DNA from: an uncultured Collinsella sp. | GTDB taxonomy: Bacteria; Actinomycetota; Coriobacteriia; Coriobacteriales; Coriobacteriaceae | DNA length: 64,000 nucleotides | Direction: 5' to 3' | NCBI GenBank assembly: GCA_958451615.1 | Contig: CAUDQR010000006.1 | Location: 1-64,000 of the forward strand | Position numbers and translations under genes: made by a program | Shown: positions 8,691 to 16,894 of the stretch, piece by piece | Position numbering within the stretch: the first letter of the stretch is position 1 | Layout of the letters: the number at the start of each line of letters is the position of its first letter | The notes under the pieces: generated by a model | The model's input: the letters and a program-made list of their open reading frames with translations, nothing else | What the model was told of the DNA's origin: nothing | Database searches by the model: none

Positions 8691-8736
8691 CAGATAAAAC
8701 CTGCCAAAATAAACCTGTCCCTTTTTGGTAGGTTTG
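8691..8736 (+). repeat. Four-copy intergenic element, copy 1
   Basis: Sequence beginning CCAGATAAAACCTGCC and containing AAACCTGTCCCTTTTTGG. Near-identical copies occur at 18905-18943 and 26319-26357 (both inverted) and 26459-26497 (same orientation). It ends just before the ribosome site of the 5-formyl-THF cyclo-ligase gene, so it would lie in that gene's leader. Confidence 0.85.
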
Positions 8737-8751
8737 GGAGAGGGAGCTGGG

Positions 8752-9348
8752 ATGGACAAGGTTGAGCTGCGACGGGCGGTGATTTCCCGGCGCAACGCGA
8801 TTGATTTGGATGTGCGGACGGCGAAGTCTACCGTTATCTGTGCGCGGCTGGTTGAGCTGTTGAATCACTCGGATTCCGCGGCACCGCACACCGTTGCCGT
8901 CTATGCCGCGATGGGTTCCGAAGTCAATCCCGCCGCGTTTGCCGCCGCGGCCGTCGCGTGTGGCTGGCGCGTAGCCTATCCGTGCATGCTCTCGGCAACC
9001 GAAGCTGCTGCCTGCGGCCAGCGTATGTGCATGAGAACGGCCGCCGCCGGCGACGCACCCGCGGCCCCGTTTATCGCTCATCCCACGCGGGCCTTCGCAG
9101 CCACGGACGTCGACAGCGACCGCTTCCCCATCGTGCCTGCCAAGGCTCTCGACATGGTTGTCGCGCCGCTCGTGGCTTTCGACCGCGCCGGCGCGCGCCT
9201 GGGCTACGGCGGCGGCTGCTACGACCGCTACCTGCCCATACTCTCGCCCACATGCCAAATCGTCGGCATCGCCTTTGACGAGCAGCGCGTCGACCACGTT
9301 CCCACCGACGCCCACGATCTGCCGCTACCCAACATCGTCAGCGCCTAA
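8752..9348 (+). CDS. 5-formyltetrahydrofolate cyclo-ligase
   Basis: ATP-dependent conversion of 5-formyl-THF to 5,10-methenyl-THF, returning stored folate to the one-carbon pool. The 198-residue protein has the N-terminal basic helix KVELRRAVISRRN and the C-terminal signature GARLGYGGGCYDRYL that binds the nucleotide and folate. Length fits the family (about 180-200 residues). ATG 8752 has AGGGAG 7-8 nt upstream; an in-frame upstream start (8725) would fall in repeat DNA. Monocistronic and convergent with the acyltransferase gene. Cytoplasmic. Confidence 0.93.
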   Translation: MDKVELRRAVISRRNAIDLDVRTAKSTVICARLVELLNHSDSAAPHTVAVYAAMGSEVNPAAFAAAAVACGWRVAYPCMLSATEAAACGQRMCMRTAAAGDAPAAPFIAHPTRAFAATDVDSDRFPIVPAKALDMVVAPLVAFDRAGARLGYGGGCYDRYLPILSPTCQIVGIAFDEQRVDHVPTDAHDLPLPNIVSA

Positions 9349-9371
9349 ATGCCAGCGTCCCTCCCGACAGC

Positions 9372-10298
9372 CTAGTGCTCCTCGCCGGCGCGGGCCAGGT
9401 CGTAGGGCGTGGTCTGGTAGACGTAATAGTTGAGCCAGTTGGTGTAGAGCAGCTGAGCTTGGCTGCGCCAGACGTTGCGCGGCTCGGCGGTGGGGTCGTC
9501 GCCCGGGAAGTAATGCGCCGGCACCTCCGGGTTGAGCCCGCGCTTCACGTCGCGCTCGTACTCCAGGCGCAGCGTGTCGGTATCGTACTCGGGGTGGCCA
9601 AATACAAAGAAGCGACGGCTGTCGGTCGACTTGACGATGTACAGGCCTACCTCGTCGGACACGGCCACGACCTCAAGCTGCAGCTCGGCTTCCACGTCCT
9701 CCCGGCGCACATCGGTGTTGCGCGAATGCACGGCATAGAAACGGTCATCGAAACCGCGGACCAGCGGGCTTTGCGGCTTCACCAGATAATGCTCGAACAC
9801 GCCGCTCGCCTTTGCCGGCAGGTCGTGCTTCTGAATACCGTAGTGGTGGTACAGGCCGGCCTGTGCACCCCAACAAATGTGCAGCGTAGAGTGCACGTGC
9901 GTGGTGGACCAATCCATGATCTGGCAGAGCTCGGGCCAGTAGTCGACCTCCTCGAACGGCATCTGCTCCACGGGCGCGCCCGTGATAATCAGGCCGTCGT
10001 AGTGGATGTCGCGGATGTCGTCGAACGTGCGGTAGAACGTCTCCAGGTGACCGGCGCTCACGTGCGTGGCCTCGTGCGTCTTGGTGCGCAGCAGGTCCAC
10101 CTCCACCTGCAACGGCGTGTTGGAGAGCTTGCGCATGATCTGCGTCTCGGTGGCGATTTTGGTGGGCATGAGGTTGAGGATGAGCACGCGCAGCGGACGG
10201 ATGTCCTGATGCAGTGCGCGGTACTCGGTCATGACAAAGATGTTCTCGCTCTCGAGCTGCGCGGCGGCAGGGAGGGCGTCGGGAATGCGAATGGGCAT
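9372..10298 (-). CDS. metAA: Homoserine O-acyltransferase, MetA type; predicted acetyl-CoA user
   Basis: Acylates homoserine, the first committed step of methionine synthesis. The 308-residue protein shows nucleophile Cys142 in [15 protein letters not shown], and His235 and Glu237 in FGHPEYD completing the site. Residue 111 is Glu ([12 protein letters not shown]). In MetA-fold enzymes Glu at this position is linked to acetyl-CoA use, whereas succinyl-transferases such as E. coli MetA carry Gly, so the product is predicted to be O-acetylhomoserine. No other methionine gene is adjacent, and I saw no SAM riboswitch or T-box in the upstream 200 bp. Confidence 0.93.
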   Translation of the reverse strand: MPIRIPDALPAAAQLESENIFVMTEYRALHQDIRPLRVLILNLMPTKIATETQIMRKLSNTPLQVEVDLLRTKTHEATHVSAGHLETFYRTFDDIRDIHYDGLIITGAPVEQMPFEEVDYWPELCQIMDWSTTHVHSTLHICWGAQAGLYHHYGIQKHDLPAKASGVFEHYLVKPQSPLVRGFDDRFYAVHSRNTDVRREDVEAELQLEVVAVSDEVGLYIVKSTDSRRFFVFGHPEYDTDTLRLEYERDVKRGLNPEVPAHYFPGDDPTAEPRNVWRSQAQLLYTNWLNYYVYQTTPYDLARAGEEH

Positions 10299-10401
10299 GG
10301 AAGCTCCTTACGAGTCAGTTGCAGCTATGGTACAACGACCGGCCCCATCCGCGCGAGCACATCGTCCAGCGATGCCGTCAGCGGCCCAAATCACTCCAAA
10401 A

Positions 10402-10432
10402 GTAGAGATTAAAGCATGTCCCAAAAATCTAC
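10402..10432. repeat. Copy of the GTAGATTTTTGG hairpin repeat
   Basis: Read on the minus strand it begins GTAGATTTTTGGGACATGC and ends CTCTAC, closely matching the terminator hairpin at 8394-8437. It lies between the divergent metAA and dehydrogenase genes, where a terminator would have no purpose, so it looks like a dispersed repeat. Confidence 0.65.
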
Positions 10433-10509
10433 GGCACTTTAGCCTAGCAAAGTGGCAGCAGGACGCTACAATGGTTCGACGCGAAAAACTCGGCCGAAAG
10501 GATACATAT

Positions 10510-11487
10510 ATGTACCAGACGCGTAAGATCGGTGTGGTCGGCCAGGGCCACGTAGGAGCACATGTCGCCAACAGCCTGCTCATGCAGGGCATTGCCGACG
10601 AGCTGTACCTGTGCGATATCAACGAGGCCAAGGTGACGTCCGAGGTCCAGGACCTGCGCGACTCCCTTTCGTTTGTCCCGTATAACACCAAAATCGTCAA
10701 CTGCTACGACCACTACGAGGAGCTGGCTTGCTGCGACGTCATCGTCAACGCCGCCGGCAAGGTCGCGCTGGCCGCCGGCAACCGCGACGGCGAGCTGTTC
10801 TTTACCACCGACGCCGCCCGCACCTTTGCCAAGCGCATCGTCGACGCCGGCTTCGACGGCATCTTCGTGAGCATCTCCAACCCCTGCGACGTCGTATGCA
10901 CCGAGCTCTGGCACCTGACCGGTTACGATCCCAAGAAGATCATCGGCTCGGGCTGCGGTCTGGACTCCGCCCGCCTGCGCACCGAGATCTCCAAGAAGGT
11001 CGGCGTGAGCCCCAAGTCCATCGACGCCTACATGATCGGCGAGCACGGCTTTAGCCAGCTGGCTGCCTTTAAGGCCGCGACCATCGCCGGCAAGAGCCTC
11101 AACGAGCTTCAGGCCGAGAACCCCGACAAGTACGCATTTGACCACATGGAGGTCGAGGAGCTCGCGCGCAAGGGCGGCTATGTGACCTACCAGGGCAAGC
11201 AGTGCACCGAGTACGCCGTCGCCAACTCCGCCGCGCGCGTCTGCGCTGCCGTTCTGCACAACGAGCACGCCGTGCTTTCCGCCTCCACGCTCATGACCGG
11301 CCAGTATGGTGAGGAGGGCATCTTCACATCCCTGCCGTGCGTGATCGGCGCCGAGGGCGTCGAGGAGGTCTACACGCTCGACCTTTCCGAGCACGAGCTC
11401 GAGGGCTTCCACAAGAGTTGTCAGCACATCCGCGACAACATCTCCCAGCTCGACTGGTGGGACGCCGAGGCCTACGACGCAAAGTAG
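10510..11487 (+). CDS. L-lactate / L-2-hydroxyacid dehydrogenase family protein
   Basis: NAD-dependent reduction of a 2-oxoacid, probably pyruvate to L-lactate or a branched 2-oxoacid to its hydroxyacid. The 325-residue protein has the Rossmann motif GVVGQGHVGAHVA (8-20), Asp36 for NAD ribose, substrate-binding Arg155 in SARLR, and catalytic His179 in GEHG. The substrate loop (AAGKVALAAGNRDGE) differs from classical LDH and could equally suit L-2-hydroxyisocaproate dehydrogenase. ATG 10510 follows CGAAAGGATACATAT. The gene ends in a strong terminator and would serve to re-oxidise NADH in fermentation. Confidence 0.85.
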   Translation: MYQTRKIGVVGQGHVGAHVANSLLMQGIADELYLCDINEAKVTSEVQDLRDSLSFVPYNTKIVNCYDHYEELACCDVIVNAAGKVALAAGNRDGELFFTTDAARTFAKRIVDAGFDGIFVSISNPCDVVCTELWHLTGYDPKKIIGSGCGLDSARLRTEISKKVGVSPKSIDAYMIGEHGFSQLAAFKAATIAGKSLNELQAENPDKYAFDHMEVEELARKGGYVTYQGKQCTEYAVANSAARVCAAVLHNEHAVLSASTLMTGQYGEEGIFTSLPCVIGAEGVEEVYTLDLSEHELEGFHKSCQHIRDNISQLDWWDAEAYDAK

Positions 11488-11530
11488 GCCGCTGGCTGCC
11501 GCAACCTTGCGAATCTAAGCGCGACGCCAA

Positions 11531-11570
11531 GCGGGCCGCGCCGGAAATCCCCGGCGCGGTCCGCTTTTTT
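11531..11570 (+). terminator. Terminator of the dehydrogenase gene
   Basis: GC-rich hairpin (11531-11544 with 11551-11564, arms related to GCGGGCCGCGCCGG) followed by six T residues. Confidence 0.9.
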
Positions 11571-11594
11571 GGCTCACGCAGTGCCCTTGCGAAT

Positions 11595-11776
11595 CGAAGG
11601 TGAATACTTTTCCGCGAAGTGAACGAGCAAAAACGAGCCCTCGAAGCATCGACACTTTTAAGGCGCCATTTCCTGCGGTTTCGCCGAGTTTTTCCTGCAG
11701 TTTTGGTACCAAAAAGTGTGGATGCTTCGGGGGTCCAAAATAGGTCGTTCACTTCGCGGAAAAGTATTCACCTTCG
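11595..11776. repeat. Nested long inverted repeat (MITE-like)
   Basis: Outer arms of 32 bp pair perfectly (11595-11626 and 11745-11776, outer end CGAAGGTGAATACTTTTCCG). Inner arms of 18 bp with one mismatch lie inside (11642-11659 and 11712-11729). No open reading frame of note lies between them. It occupies most of the 378-bp gap between the dehydrogenase and the second SIS gene. Confidence 0.85.
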
Positions 11777-11810
11777 TTTTCGCGCAGACACGAATCCGGC
11801 CGCCACAACG

Positions 11811-11843
11811 CAAAACGGGGCTCGCGCATGGCGCAGGCCCCGT
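11811..11843 (-). terminator. Terminator of SIS gene copy 2
   Basis: Hairpin ACGGGGC/GCCCCGT (11815-11821, 11837-11843) followed by TTTT on the minus strand, about 20 bp past the SIS2 stop codon. Confidence 0.75.
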
Positions 11844-11865
11844 CGTAAAAGATAATTCCCGGTAC

Positions 11866-12834
11866 CTAGTACTGTTCGATGCCCATGTAGCGACGAACCT
11901 CGGGGCTGTGGTCGAACACCTTGCCGCGAGCGGCGCGCAGCTCGCAGCTCATCGCGTAGAAGAAGATCGGCTCTAGGAACGAACGCACGCTGGCGGGCAC
12001 CTCACCCACGCCGTACTCGAGCGCATCGAGCACCATGACCGTATCGGTATGCGTGTTGAGGAATGCGAGCGCGCGCTCCTCCATGGGGCGGCACTCGCCC
12101 GATCCGAGCTGCACAAAGTAGAACACGCCGGGCTCGGTGGCCTCGAAGGGGCCGTGGAAGTACTCGCCGGAGTGGATGTAGCAGCAGTGCTGCCACTGCA
12201 TCTCCATGAGCGAGCAGATCGCCATGGCGTAGGTCTGGCTAAAGTTGGGGCCGGAGCCCAGGATGTAGAAGAACTTGTGCTGCTGGCAGAGCTCGGCAAA
12301 GCGGGCGCCCAGCACGGCGTTGACCTTTTCGCGGGCGGCGGGCAGCAGCGCATCCATCTGCTTGAGGCCAGCGTACATGTCGGCGAGCGCCTCGTAGCCT
12401 TCCTGCTGGTCGAGCAGCTCGGCAGCCATCAGAACGCCGATGCCCTGCGGGACCTCGGCCTGCGACTCGCCCTTGCCCCACGGATAGACCCAGGTGGTCC
12501 ACTTGCCGTTATCAATCTTGGAGTCCTCGCAGTCGGTCATGGCCACGACCTCGGCGCCGGCTGCCAGCGCCATCTCGCAACCGTCGACGACCTCCTGCGT
12601 ATTGCCGCTGTGGCTGCAGGCGATGACGAGTGACTTCTCGCCAAGACTCTTGGGGGCCATCAGGCAAAACTCGCGCGCCGTGTAAACCGTCGAGGTAAAC
12701 GTGGTCGCCTCGCGCTTGAGCAGCTCGTTGGCCGGCATCAGGTCGATCATCGAACCGCCGCAGGCAATCCAAAAGACGTTCTCAATCTTGCCCTTGCGCT
12801 CGATAATTTCCTGAACCAGATCATGTGCGTTCAT
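11866..12834 (-). CDS. SIS-domain sugar-phosphate deglycase, FrlB/FraB family (copy 2)
   Basis: Double-SIS protein, 322 residues, predicted to split a phosphorylated sugar-amine. Phosphate-loop motifs are IACGGSM (23-29) and SHSGNT (74-79). Glu211 in MEMQW and His227 in SGEYFHGPFE keep the Glu-x15-His pair of FraB, and the C-terminus RRYMGIEQY fits FrlB relatives. Of the four copies its SGEYFHGP is close to the SGEFRHGP of E. coli FrlB. No PTS gene is adjacent, so the substrate must enter through another transporter, perhaps one of the mannose-family systems here. ATG 12834 follows AAGGAGGAG. Its promoter region carries two direct repeats, and the GntR gene lies directly upstream. Confidence 0.85.
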   Translation of the reverse strand: MNAHDLVQEIIERKGKIENVFWIACGGSMIDLMPANELLKREATTFTSTVYTAREFCLMAPKSLGEKSLVIACSHSGNTQEVVDGCEMALAAGAEVVAMTDCEDSKIDNGKWTTWVYPWGKGESQAEVPQGIGVLMAAELLDQQEGYEALADMYAGLKQMDALLPAAREKVNAVLGARFAELCQQHKFFYILGSGPNFSQTYAMAICSLMEMQWQHCCYIHSGEYFHGPFEATEPGVFYFVQLGSGECRPMEERALAFLNTHTDTVMVLDALEYGVGEVPASVRSFLEPIFFYAMSCELRAARGKVFDHSPEVRRYMGIEQY

Positions 12835-12890
12835 GCTGATGCTCCTCCTTGTGGGGCGGCTTTGAACGACGGCAGCTCGTACCTGCTGTC

Positions 12891-12973
12891 GTTCTATGTT
12901 GTCCTATTTATAGCACGCACGACGACGCTCGTGAAGTCATTTCGGCAAATTTGTTCTATGTTGTTCTATCTAT
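12891..12973. promoter_or_regulatory. Two direct-repeat operators upstream of SIS copy 2
   Basis: A 21-bp sequence starting GTTCTATGTTGT occurs at 12891-12911 and again at 12953-12973 with two differences, 62 bp apart. The copies occupy the gap between the GntR gene (12979-13734) and the SIS gene. Such paired sites suit a dimeric GntR/UTRA repressor. I infer the neighbouring regulator binds here. Confidence 0.6.
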
Positions 12974-12978
12974 GGACG

Positions 12979-13734
12979 TTAGATGTCGAACACGTAGCGC
13001 GAGCCCACGATCTTTTGGCGCCCGAGCAGCAGGGGCCGCCCGTCCGCATCGGTAAAGTACGCCTCCATATAGAAGAGCGGCTCGCCGACCGGCACCTCCA
13101 GCAGCGGGGCCGCCTGGGCATCCGCCAGCGCAATCTCCACGGTGCAGGGGTCGGACTTGAGCGGCGCGCGACCCGAATGCTCGGCAACGAGCGCAAAGAT
13201 TGAGTTATCGGTGAGGTCCTTATCGGCCAGCGTCTGCAGATAGGGATGGTCGGCGAGCACAAAGGCGTTGTTCTCGAGCATGACGGGGATGCCGTCGGCC
13301 GTGCGCACGCGCTCGACCACGATGAGCTCGCAGCCGGGCTCCACGCCAAAGAACGCCGCATCCTCGCGCGTCGCCGCGACCACCGTACGCGACACCAGAC
13401 GCGCTCCGGCCACCATGTCGTTGGCGGCACAACCCTCAGTAAAGCTCTGGACGTCGCCTTTCTGGACAATCTTGCGCTTGAGCTTGGGAGCGCACACAAA
13501 GGTGCCCCTCCCCTGCTGTCGGTTGAGATATCCCGCGCGCGACAGCTCCTCGATGGCGCGGCGCACGGTGATGCGTCCCACGCCGTAAGACTTCGCGAGC
13601 TCCATCTCGGAAGGAATGCGCGAGCCGGCCGCATACACGCCGCGCGCGATCTCGCCCTTCAGGTCGTCCATGACCTGTTGGTACAGCGGTACGGCGGATA
13701 CGCCAGCGCGGTCGGTTTTATCGTCGGTTGCCAT
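12979..13734 (-). CDS. GntR family regulator with UTRA domain (copy 2)
   Basis: 251-residue regulator: winged helix at about residues 17-85 (VPLYQQVMDDLKGEIARGVY, PSEMELAKSYGVGRITVRRA, then QQGRGTFV) and a UTRA domain ending VGSRYVFDI. It is clearly related to the regulator at 16071-16790, sharing QQGRGTFV, VRTADG and the VGSRYV end. It starts 2 bp after the RecQ stop, so it is probably co-transcribed with recQ, with its ribosome site (GGAG) inside the recQ tail. The likely target is the downstream SIS gene. Confidence 0.9.
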   Translation of the reverse strand: MATDDKTDRAGVSAVPLYQQVMDDLKGEIARGVYAAGSRIPSEMELAKSYGVGRITVRRAIEELSRAGYLNRQQGRGTFVCAPKLKRKIVQKGDVQSFTEGCAANDMVAGARLVSRTVVAATREDAAFFGVEPGCELIVVERVRTADGIPVMLENNAFVLADHPYLQTLADKDLTDNSIFALVAEHSGRAPLKSDPCTVEIALADAQAAPLLEVPVGEPLFYMEAYFTDADGRPLLLGRQKIVGSRYVFDI

Positions 13735-13736
13735 CG

Positions 13737-15719
13737 TTACGCTCCATCCCGCGCATGCTCGGATTCAAACTCTTCAATCGCCGCCATAAACTGCTCGCCA
13801 AAGGCGTCGGCCTTTTTCTCGCCAATGCCGTTGACCTGGATCAGCTCGTCGCGCGTCTGCGGGCGCAGGCGGCACAGGCCGCGCAGGGCCTTGTCGGAGA
13901 AGACCATGTACGGCGCCATCTCCAGCTCGGCCGCGATCTCCTTGCGCAGGGCGCGCAGGCGCTCGAACAGCTCGGCATCGTCGCCCACGCGCGGGCGCTG
14001 ATCCAGCTCGGCCTCCTCGCGCAGCAGATCCACCGCACGGCGAGCACGGGCCGAGGCCTTGCGCTTGGATGCGCGACGCTTAACGGTAAAGGCAAACGCC
14101 TCGTCCTCGACCTCGCCGGCACGCGGACCCAGGCCCACGACCGGGTACTGCCCCTGCGAGGTGGCCAAATAACCGCGGCCGCACAGCTGGCCAATGATGT
14201 CCTTGATGCGCCCGACCGATTCGCTCGACAGCTCACCGTAGCCGCGGTCCTCGTCCAGATGCATCTGGCGAATGCGCTCGGTGTTGCCGCCGTGAAGCAC
14301 ATCGGCGATGAGCGACTTGCCAAAGCGCATGGGGCGCGTGGCCACATAGCGCACGGCGGCGCGAGCCATACCGGTGACGTCCTCGACCTCGAACTGCGTG
14401 AGGCAGTTGCTGCAGTTGCCACAGCCCTCGGCGTCGTCTGTGGCGGTGGCGCCCGCACCAGCCGCAGCAGCATGCTCGGCCGCGGCCTCGTCGCCAAAGT
14501 AGCGCAGCATATATTCGCGCAGGCAGCCGGTGGTATTGCAGTAGCCCTCCATCTGGCTGAGCAGACGATATCGGTTCTGGAGCGCCCACGCGCGCTGCTC
14601 GTCGTCGAGCGTCTCGTCGGCCGCATCGCCGCGGTCAATCAAAAAGCGGCGCATGCGAAAATCGTTGCCGTTCCACAGCAGGTGGCAGCTGGCCGGATCG
14701 CCATCGCGGCCGGCGCGGCCCGCCTCCTGATAGTAGGCCTCGATGCTCTCGGGCACGTTGTTATGGATGACGTAGCGCACGTTGGGCTTGTCGATACCCA
14801 TGCCAAAGGCGTTGGTGGCAACCATCACCTGAATATCGTCGTCGATAAAGGCGCGCTGGCTTTGGCGGCGGGCGTCATTACCCATGCCGGCATGGTAGCG
14901 GCCAACGCGAATGCCGCTGGGGCCCAGAGCCTCGGTAAGCTCTCCTGCCAGCGCATCGACGGTCTTGCGGGTCGAGCAATACACGATGCCGCTCTCGCTC
15001 GAATGCGCAATCACATAGTCGCGCACCCACGCGATCTTAGCCTTGTCGCCCATCTCCTCGCAGCCAAAGTAGAGGTTCTTGCGATCGAAGCCCGTCACCA
15101 CCGTCGCCGGGTTTTGGAGGCCGAGCATCTGCTGAATGTCCGCACGCACGCGCTCAGTCGCTGTAGCGGTAAAGGCCGCCACGATGGGGCGCTGCGGCAG
15201 GGAATCGATAAACTCGCGAATCTGCAGGTAGGCGGGGCGGAAATCCTGACCCCATTGGCTCACGCAGTGGGCCTCGTCAATGGCCACGAGCGGAACGCCG
15301 ATGCCGCCTTCGGCCGCAGCTTCCTGCGCAAAGGCCAGAAAACGCGGCTCGAGCAGGCGCTCAGGTGCCACATACATAAGCTGGTAGCGACCCTCGCGCG
15401 CCCGCTTGAGCACGGTATTTTGCTGAGCCGGCGTAAGGCTGGAGTTGAGATAACTGGGTCGCGCACCCGCCGCGAGCAACGCACGGGTCTGGTCCTCCAT
15501 AAGCGACAGCAGCGGACTCACCACAAAGGTGATGCCGGGCAGCATGAGCGCAGGCACCTGGTAGCAAATGGACTTGCCGGCACCTGTGGGCATAACGCCG
15601 AGTGCATCGCGGCCGGCAAGGATCGCATCGACCATGCGGTCCTGCCCCGGGCGAAACGAGGTGTAGCCAAAATAGGCGCCGAGCGTGTCGAGCGCCATCT
15701 GCTGCATGCTATCGGTCAT
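13737..15719 (-). CDS. recQ: ATP-dependent DNA helicase RecQ
   Basis: 3'-5' DNA helicase of 660 residues used in recombination and repair. Domains in order: helicase core with Walker A GAGKSICYQVPAL and the DEAH box, second RecA lobe with AGRAGRDG, zinc-binding region with CGNCSNC and winged helix, and a C-terminal HRDC domain. ATG 15719 follows AGGAAACC. It is followed with a 2-bp gap by a GntR regulator, an odd functional pairing that probably reflects insertion of a sugar-regulation gene behind recQ. Confidence 0.95.
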   Translation of the reverse strand: MTDSMQQMALDTLGAYFGYTSFRPGQDRMVDAILAGRDALGVMPTGAGKSICYQVPALMLPGITFVVSPLLSLMEDQTRALLAAGARPSYLNSSLTPAQQNTVLKRAREGRYQLMYVAPERLLEPRFLAFAQEAAAEGGIGVPLVAIDEAHCVSQWGQDFRPAYLQIREFIDSLPQRPIVAAFTATATERVRADIQQMLGLQNPATVVTGFDRKNLYFGCEEMGDKAKIAWVRDYVIAHSSESGIVYCSTRKTVDALAGELTEALGPSGIRVGRYHAGMGNDARRQSQRAFIDDDIQVMVATNAFGMGIDKPNVRYVIHNNVPESIEAYYQEAGRAGRDGDPASCHLLWNGNDFRMRRFLIDRGDAADETLDDEQRAWALQNRYRLLSQMEGYCNTTGCLREYMLRYFGDEAAAEHAAAAGAGATATDDAEGCGNCSNCLTQFEVEDVTGMARAAVRYVATRPMRFGKSLIADVLHGGNTERIRQMHLDEDRGYGELSSESVGRIKDIIGQLCGRGYLATSQGQYPVVGLGPRAGEVEDEAFAFTVKRRASKRKASARARRAVDLLREEAELDQRPRVGDDAELFERLRALRKEIAAELEMAPYMVFSDKALRGLCRLRPQTRDELIQVNGIGEKKADAFGEQFMAAIEEFESEHARDGA

Positions 15720-15982
15720 GGTTTCCTAACGTCAGAATCATCTGCCGCCGATTATACGCCGCCACGCGGACCAGCGCCGAGCTGCCGCCAGCCACGGGCT
15801 ACGCGGTCCAAAGGGACGAGCGTGGATTTTTGGACACTTTCCGGATGAGCGTGGAAACGTCGCTGGTTGAGCATGAGTCAGCGAAAACGCCCCTAAGCGA
15901 GCAAGGTGACGTGAAAGAGGAGGGAAGCGTACTTCGGTACGCGACCGACGATTGAACGTCAGATTGCCGCTTAGGGGCGTTT
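15720..15982. other. Intergenic region upstream of recQ with inverted repeats
   Basis: No gene is seen. Two GAGCGTGGA motifs (15818-15826, 15847-15855) match the repeats near 5150-5270. A perfect 15-bp inverted repeat (15887-15901 with 15968-15982, arm AAACGCCCCTAAGCG) encloses 66 bp that include a GCGTAC-TTCG-GTACGC hairpin. The recQ promoter presumably lies close to 15720-15780 but no clear hexamers stand out. Confidence 0.55.
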
Positions 15983-16070
15983 GCAGCGTCGACCGGTCCG
16001 CCGTTCGTTAGAACGGCGGAACCAAGGGCGCAGCGTCGACTGGTTACGCGGTTTGGTAAAACCGCGTAAC
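15983..16070. repeat. Tandem 41-bp units with different but perfectly paired hairpins
   Basis: Two units start with GCAGCGTCGAC (15983-16023 and 16030-16070, 47-bp period). Unit 1 has stem CCGCCGTTC/GAACGGCGG with loop GTTA. Unit 2 has stem GTTACGCGGTTT/AAACCGCGTAAC with loop GGTA. The shared 5' part and the divergent yet complementary stems suggest selection for structure. Unit 2 abuts the TAA of the GntR gene but has no T-run, so it is not a clear terminator. Confidence 0.75.
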
Positions 16071-16790
16071 TTACATCACCATGACGTAACGGCTACCCAC
16101 GTAGTACTGCTTACCCATCAGGACCGGCTCGCCATTGGGGCCGATAAAGCCGGCACGCAGATTGAGCAGTGGATCGTGCGGAGCAATGCCCAACTCGGCC
16201 GCTTGCTCGGCGTTAGCGCGAACGGCCTCGACCGTACGGTAGCCAACCGAGACAATCGGCGTTCCGCCAACACGCTCGACCTCGGCAAAAATCGACTTGT
16301 CCTCAAGATCGGCCGTCAACAGCTCACGGTATGTATCAAACGGCACAAAGATGTTTTCCTCAAAGATGGGCTCGCCGTCGGCCGTACGCACGCGCTTAAT
16401 GTGCAGTAGCAGCGCGTCCTTCTGCAGGCCAAAGAACTCCATCTCGTTTTGACGTGCCGGCACAATCTGGCGATCGACCACGTGTGCACCCGCCTTCATG
16501 TCATTGTCGGCACACAGCGCGGTAAACGTCTGCAACGTCGAGGCGTGGAACTGGCGGTTGATGTGCGGCGTGGAGACAAAGGTGCCGCGGCCCTGCTGCT
16601 TAACCAGGTAGCCATCGGAGCACAGCTCCTCAACGGCGCGACGCACCGTAATGCGGCTTACCTCGTACTGCTCGGCAAGCTCAAGCTCGGACGGGATACG
16701 CTCCTTGGGTGCATAAACACCTTTCTCGATCGCATCCTTGATTTCGTCGTAAATCTGCTGGTAAAGTGGTGCATTTTTGGGTGCGGGCAT
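16071..16790 (-). CDS. GntR family regulator with UTRA domain (copy 3)
   Basis: 239-residue regulator with an N-terminal winged helix (PLYQQIYDEIKDAIEKGVY, PSELELAEQYEVSRITVRRA, QQGRGTFV) and a UTRA domain ending VGSRYVMVM. It is paralogous to the copy at 12979-13734. No metabolic gene lies beside it, so its target must be elsewhere. A palindromic motif upstream (16827-16841) resembles sites in front of the EamA transporter and the IIAB gene, which makes that PTS-SIS3 region a plausible regulon. Ribosome site is weak (AAGAG about 9 nt upstream of ATG). Confidence 0.9.
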   Translation of the reverse strand: MPAPKNAPLYQQIYDEIKDAIEKGVYAPKERIPSELELAEQYEVSRITVRRAVEELCSDGYLVKQQGRGTFVSTPHINRQFHASTLQTFTALCADNDMKAGAHVVDRQIVPARQNEMEFFGLQKDALLLHIKRVRTADGEPIFEENIFVPFDTYRELLTADLEDKSIFAEVERVGGTPIVSVGYRTVEAVRANAEQAAELGIAPHDPLLNLRAGFIGPNGEPVLMGKQYYVGSRYVMVM

Positions 16791-16826
16791 ATCTGATCAC
16801 TCTTATCAAAATAGCGAAATAACTAA

Positions 16827-16841
16827 TACGTATATAACGTC
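16827..16841. promoter_or_regulatory. Candidate operator upstream of GntR copy 3
   Basis: On the minus strand GACGTTATATACGTA, near-palindromic (ACGT-N5-ACGT). It lies 37-51 bp upstream of the start codon. The core CGTTATATAC is repeated exactly at 24156-24165 upstream of the EamA gene. Autoregulation is inferred. Confidence 0.4.
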
Positions 16842-16894
16842 TTTTTATATGTTATCTCAGTTTGATAAAACGATACACCACATACAGCAAATCC

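Noticed and set aside
10299..10509. Possible SAM riboswitch or T-box upstream of metAA
   Set aside because: No T-box core, no SAM aptamer core and no leader terminator could be identified; the region holds only a dispersed hairpin.
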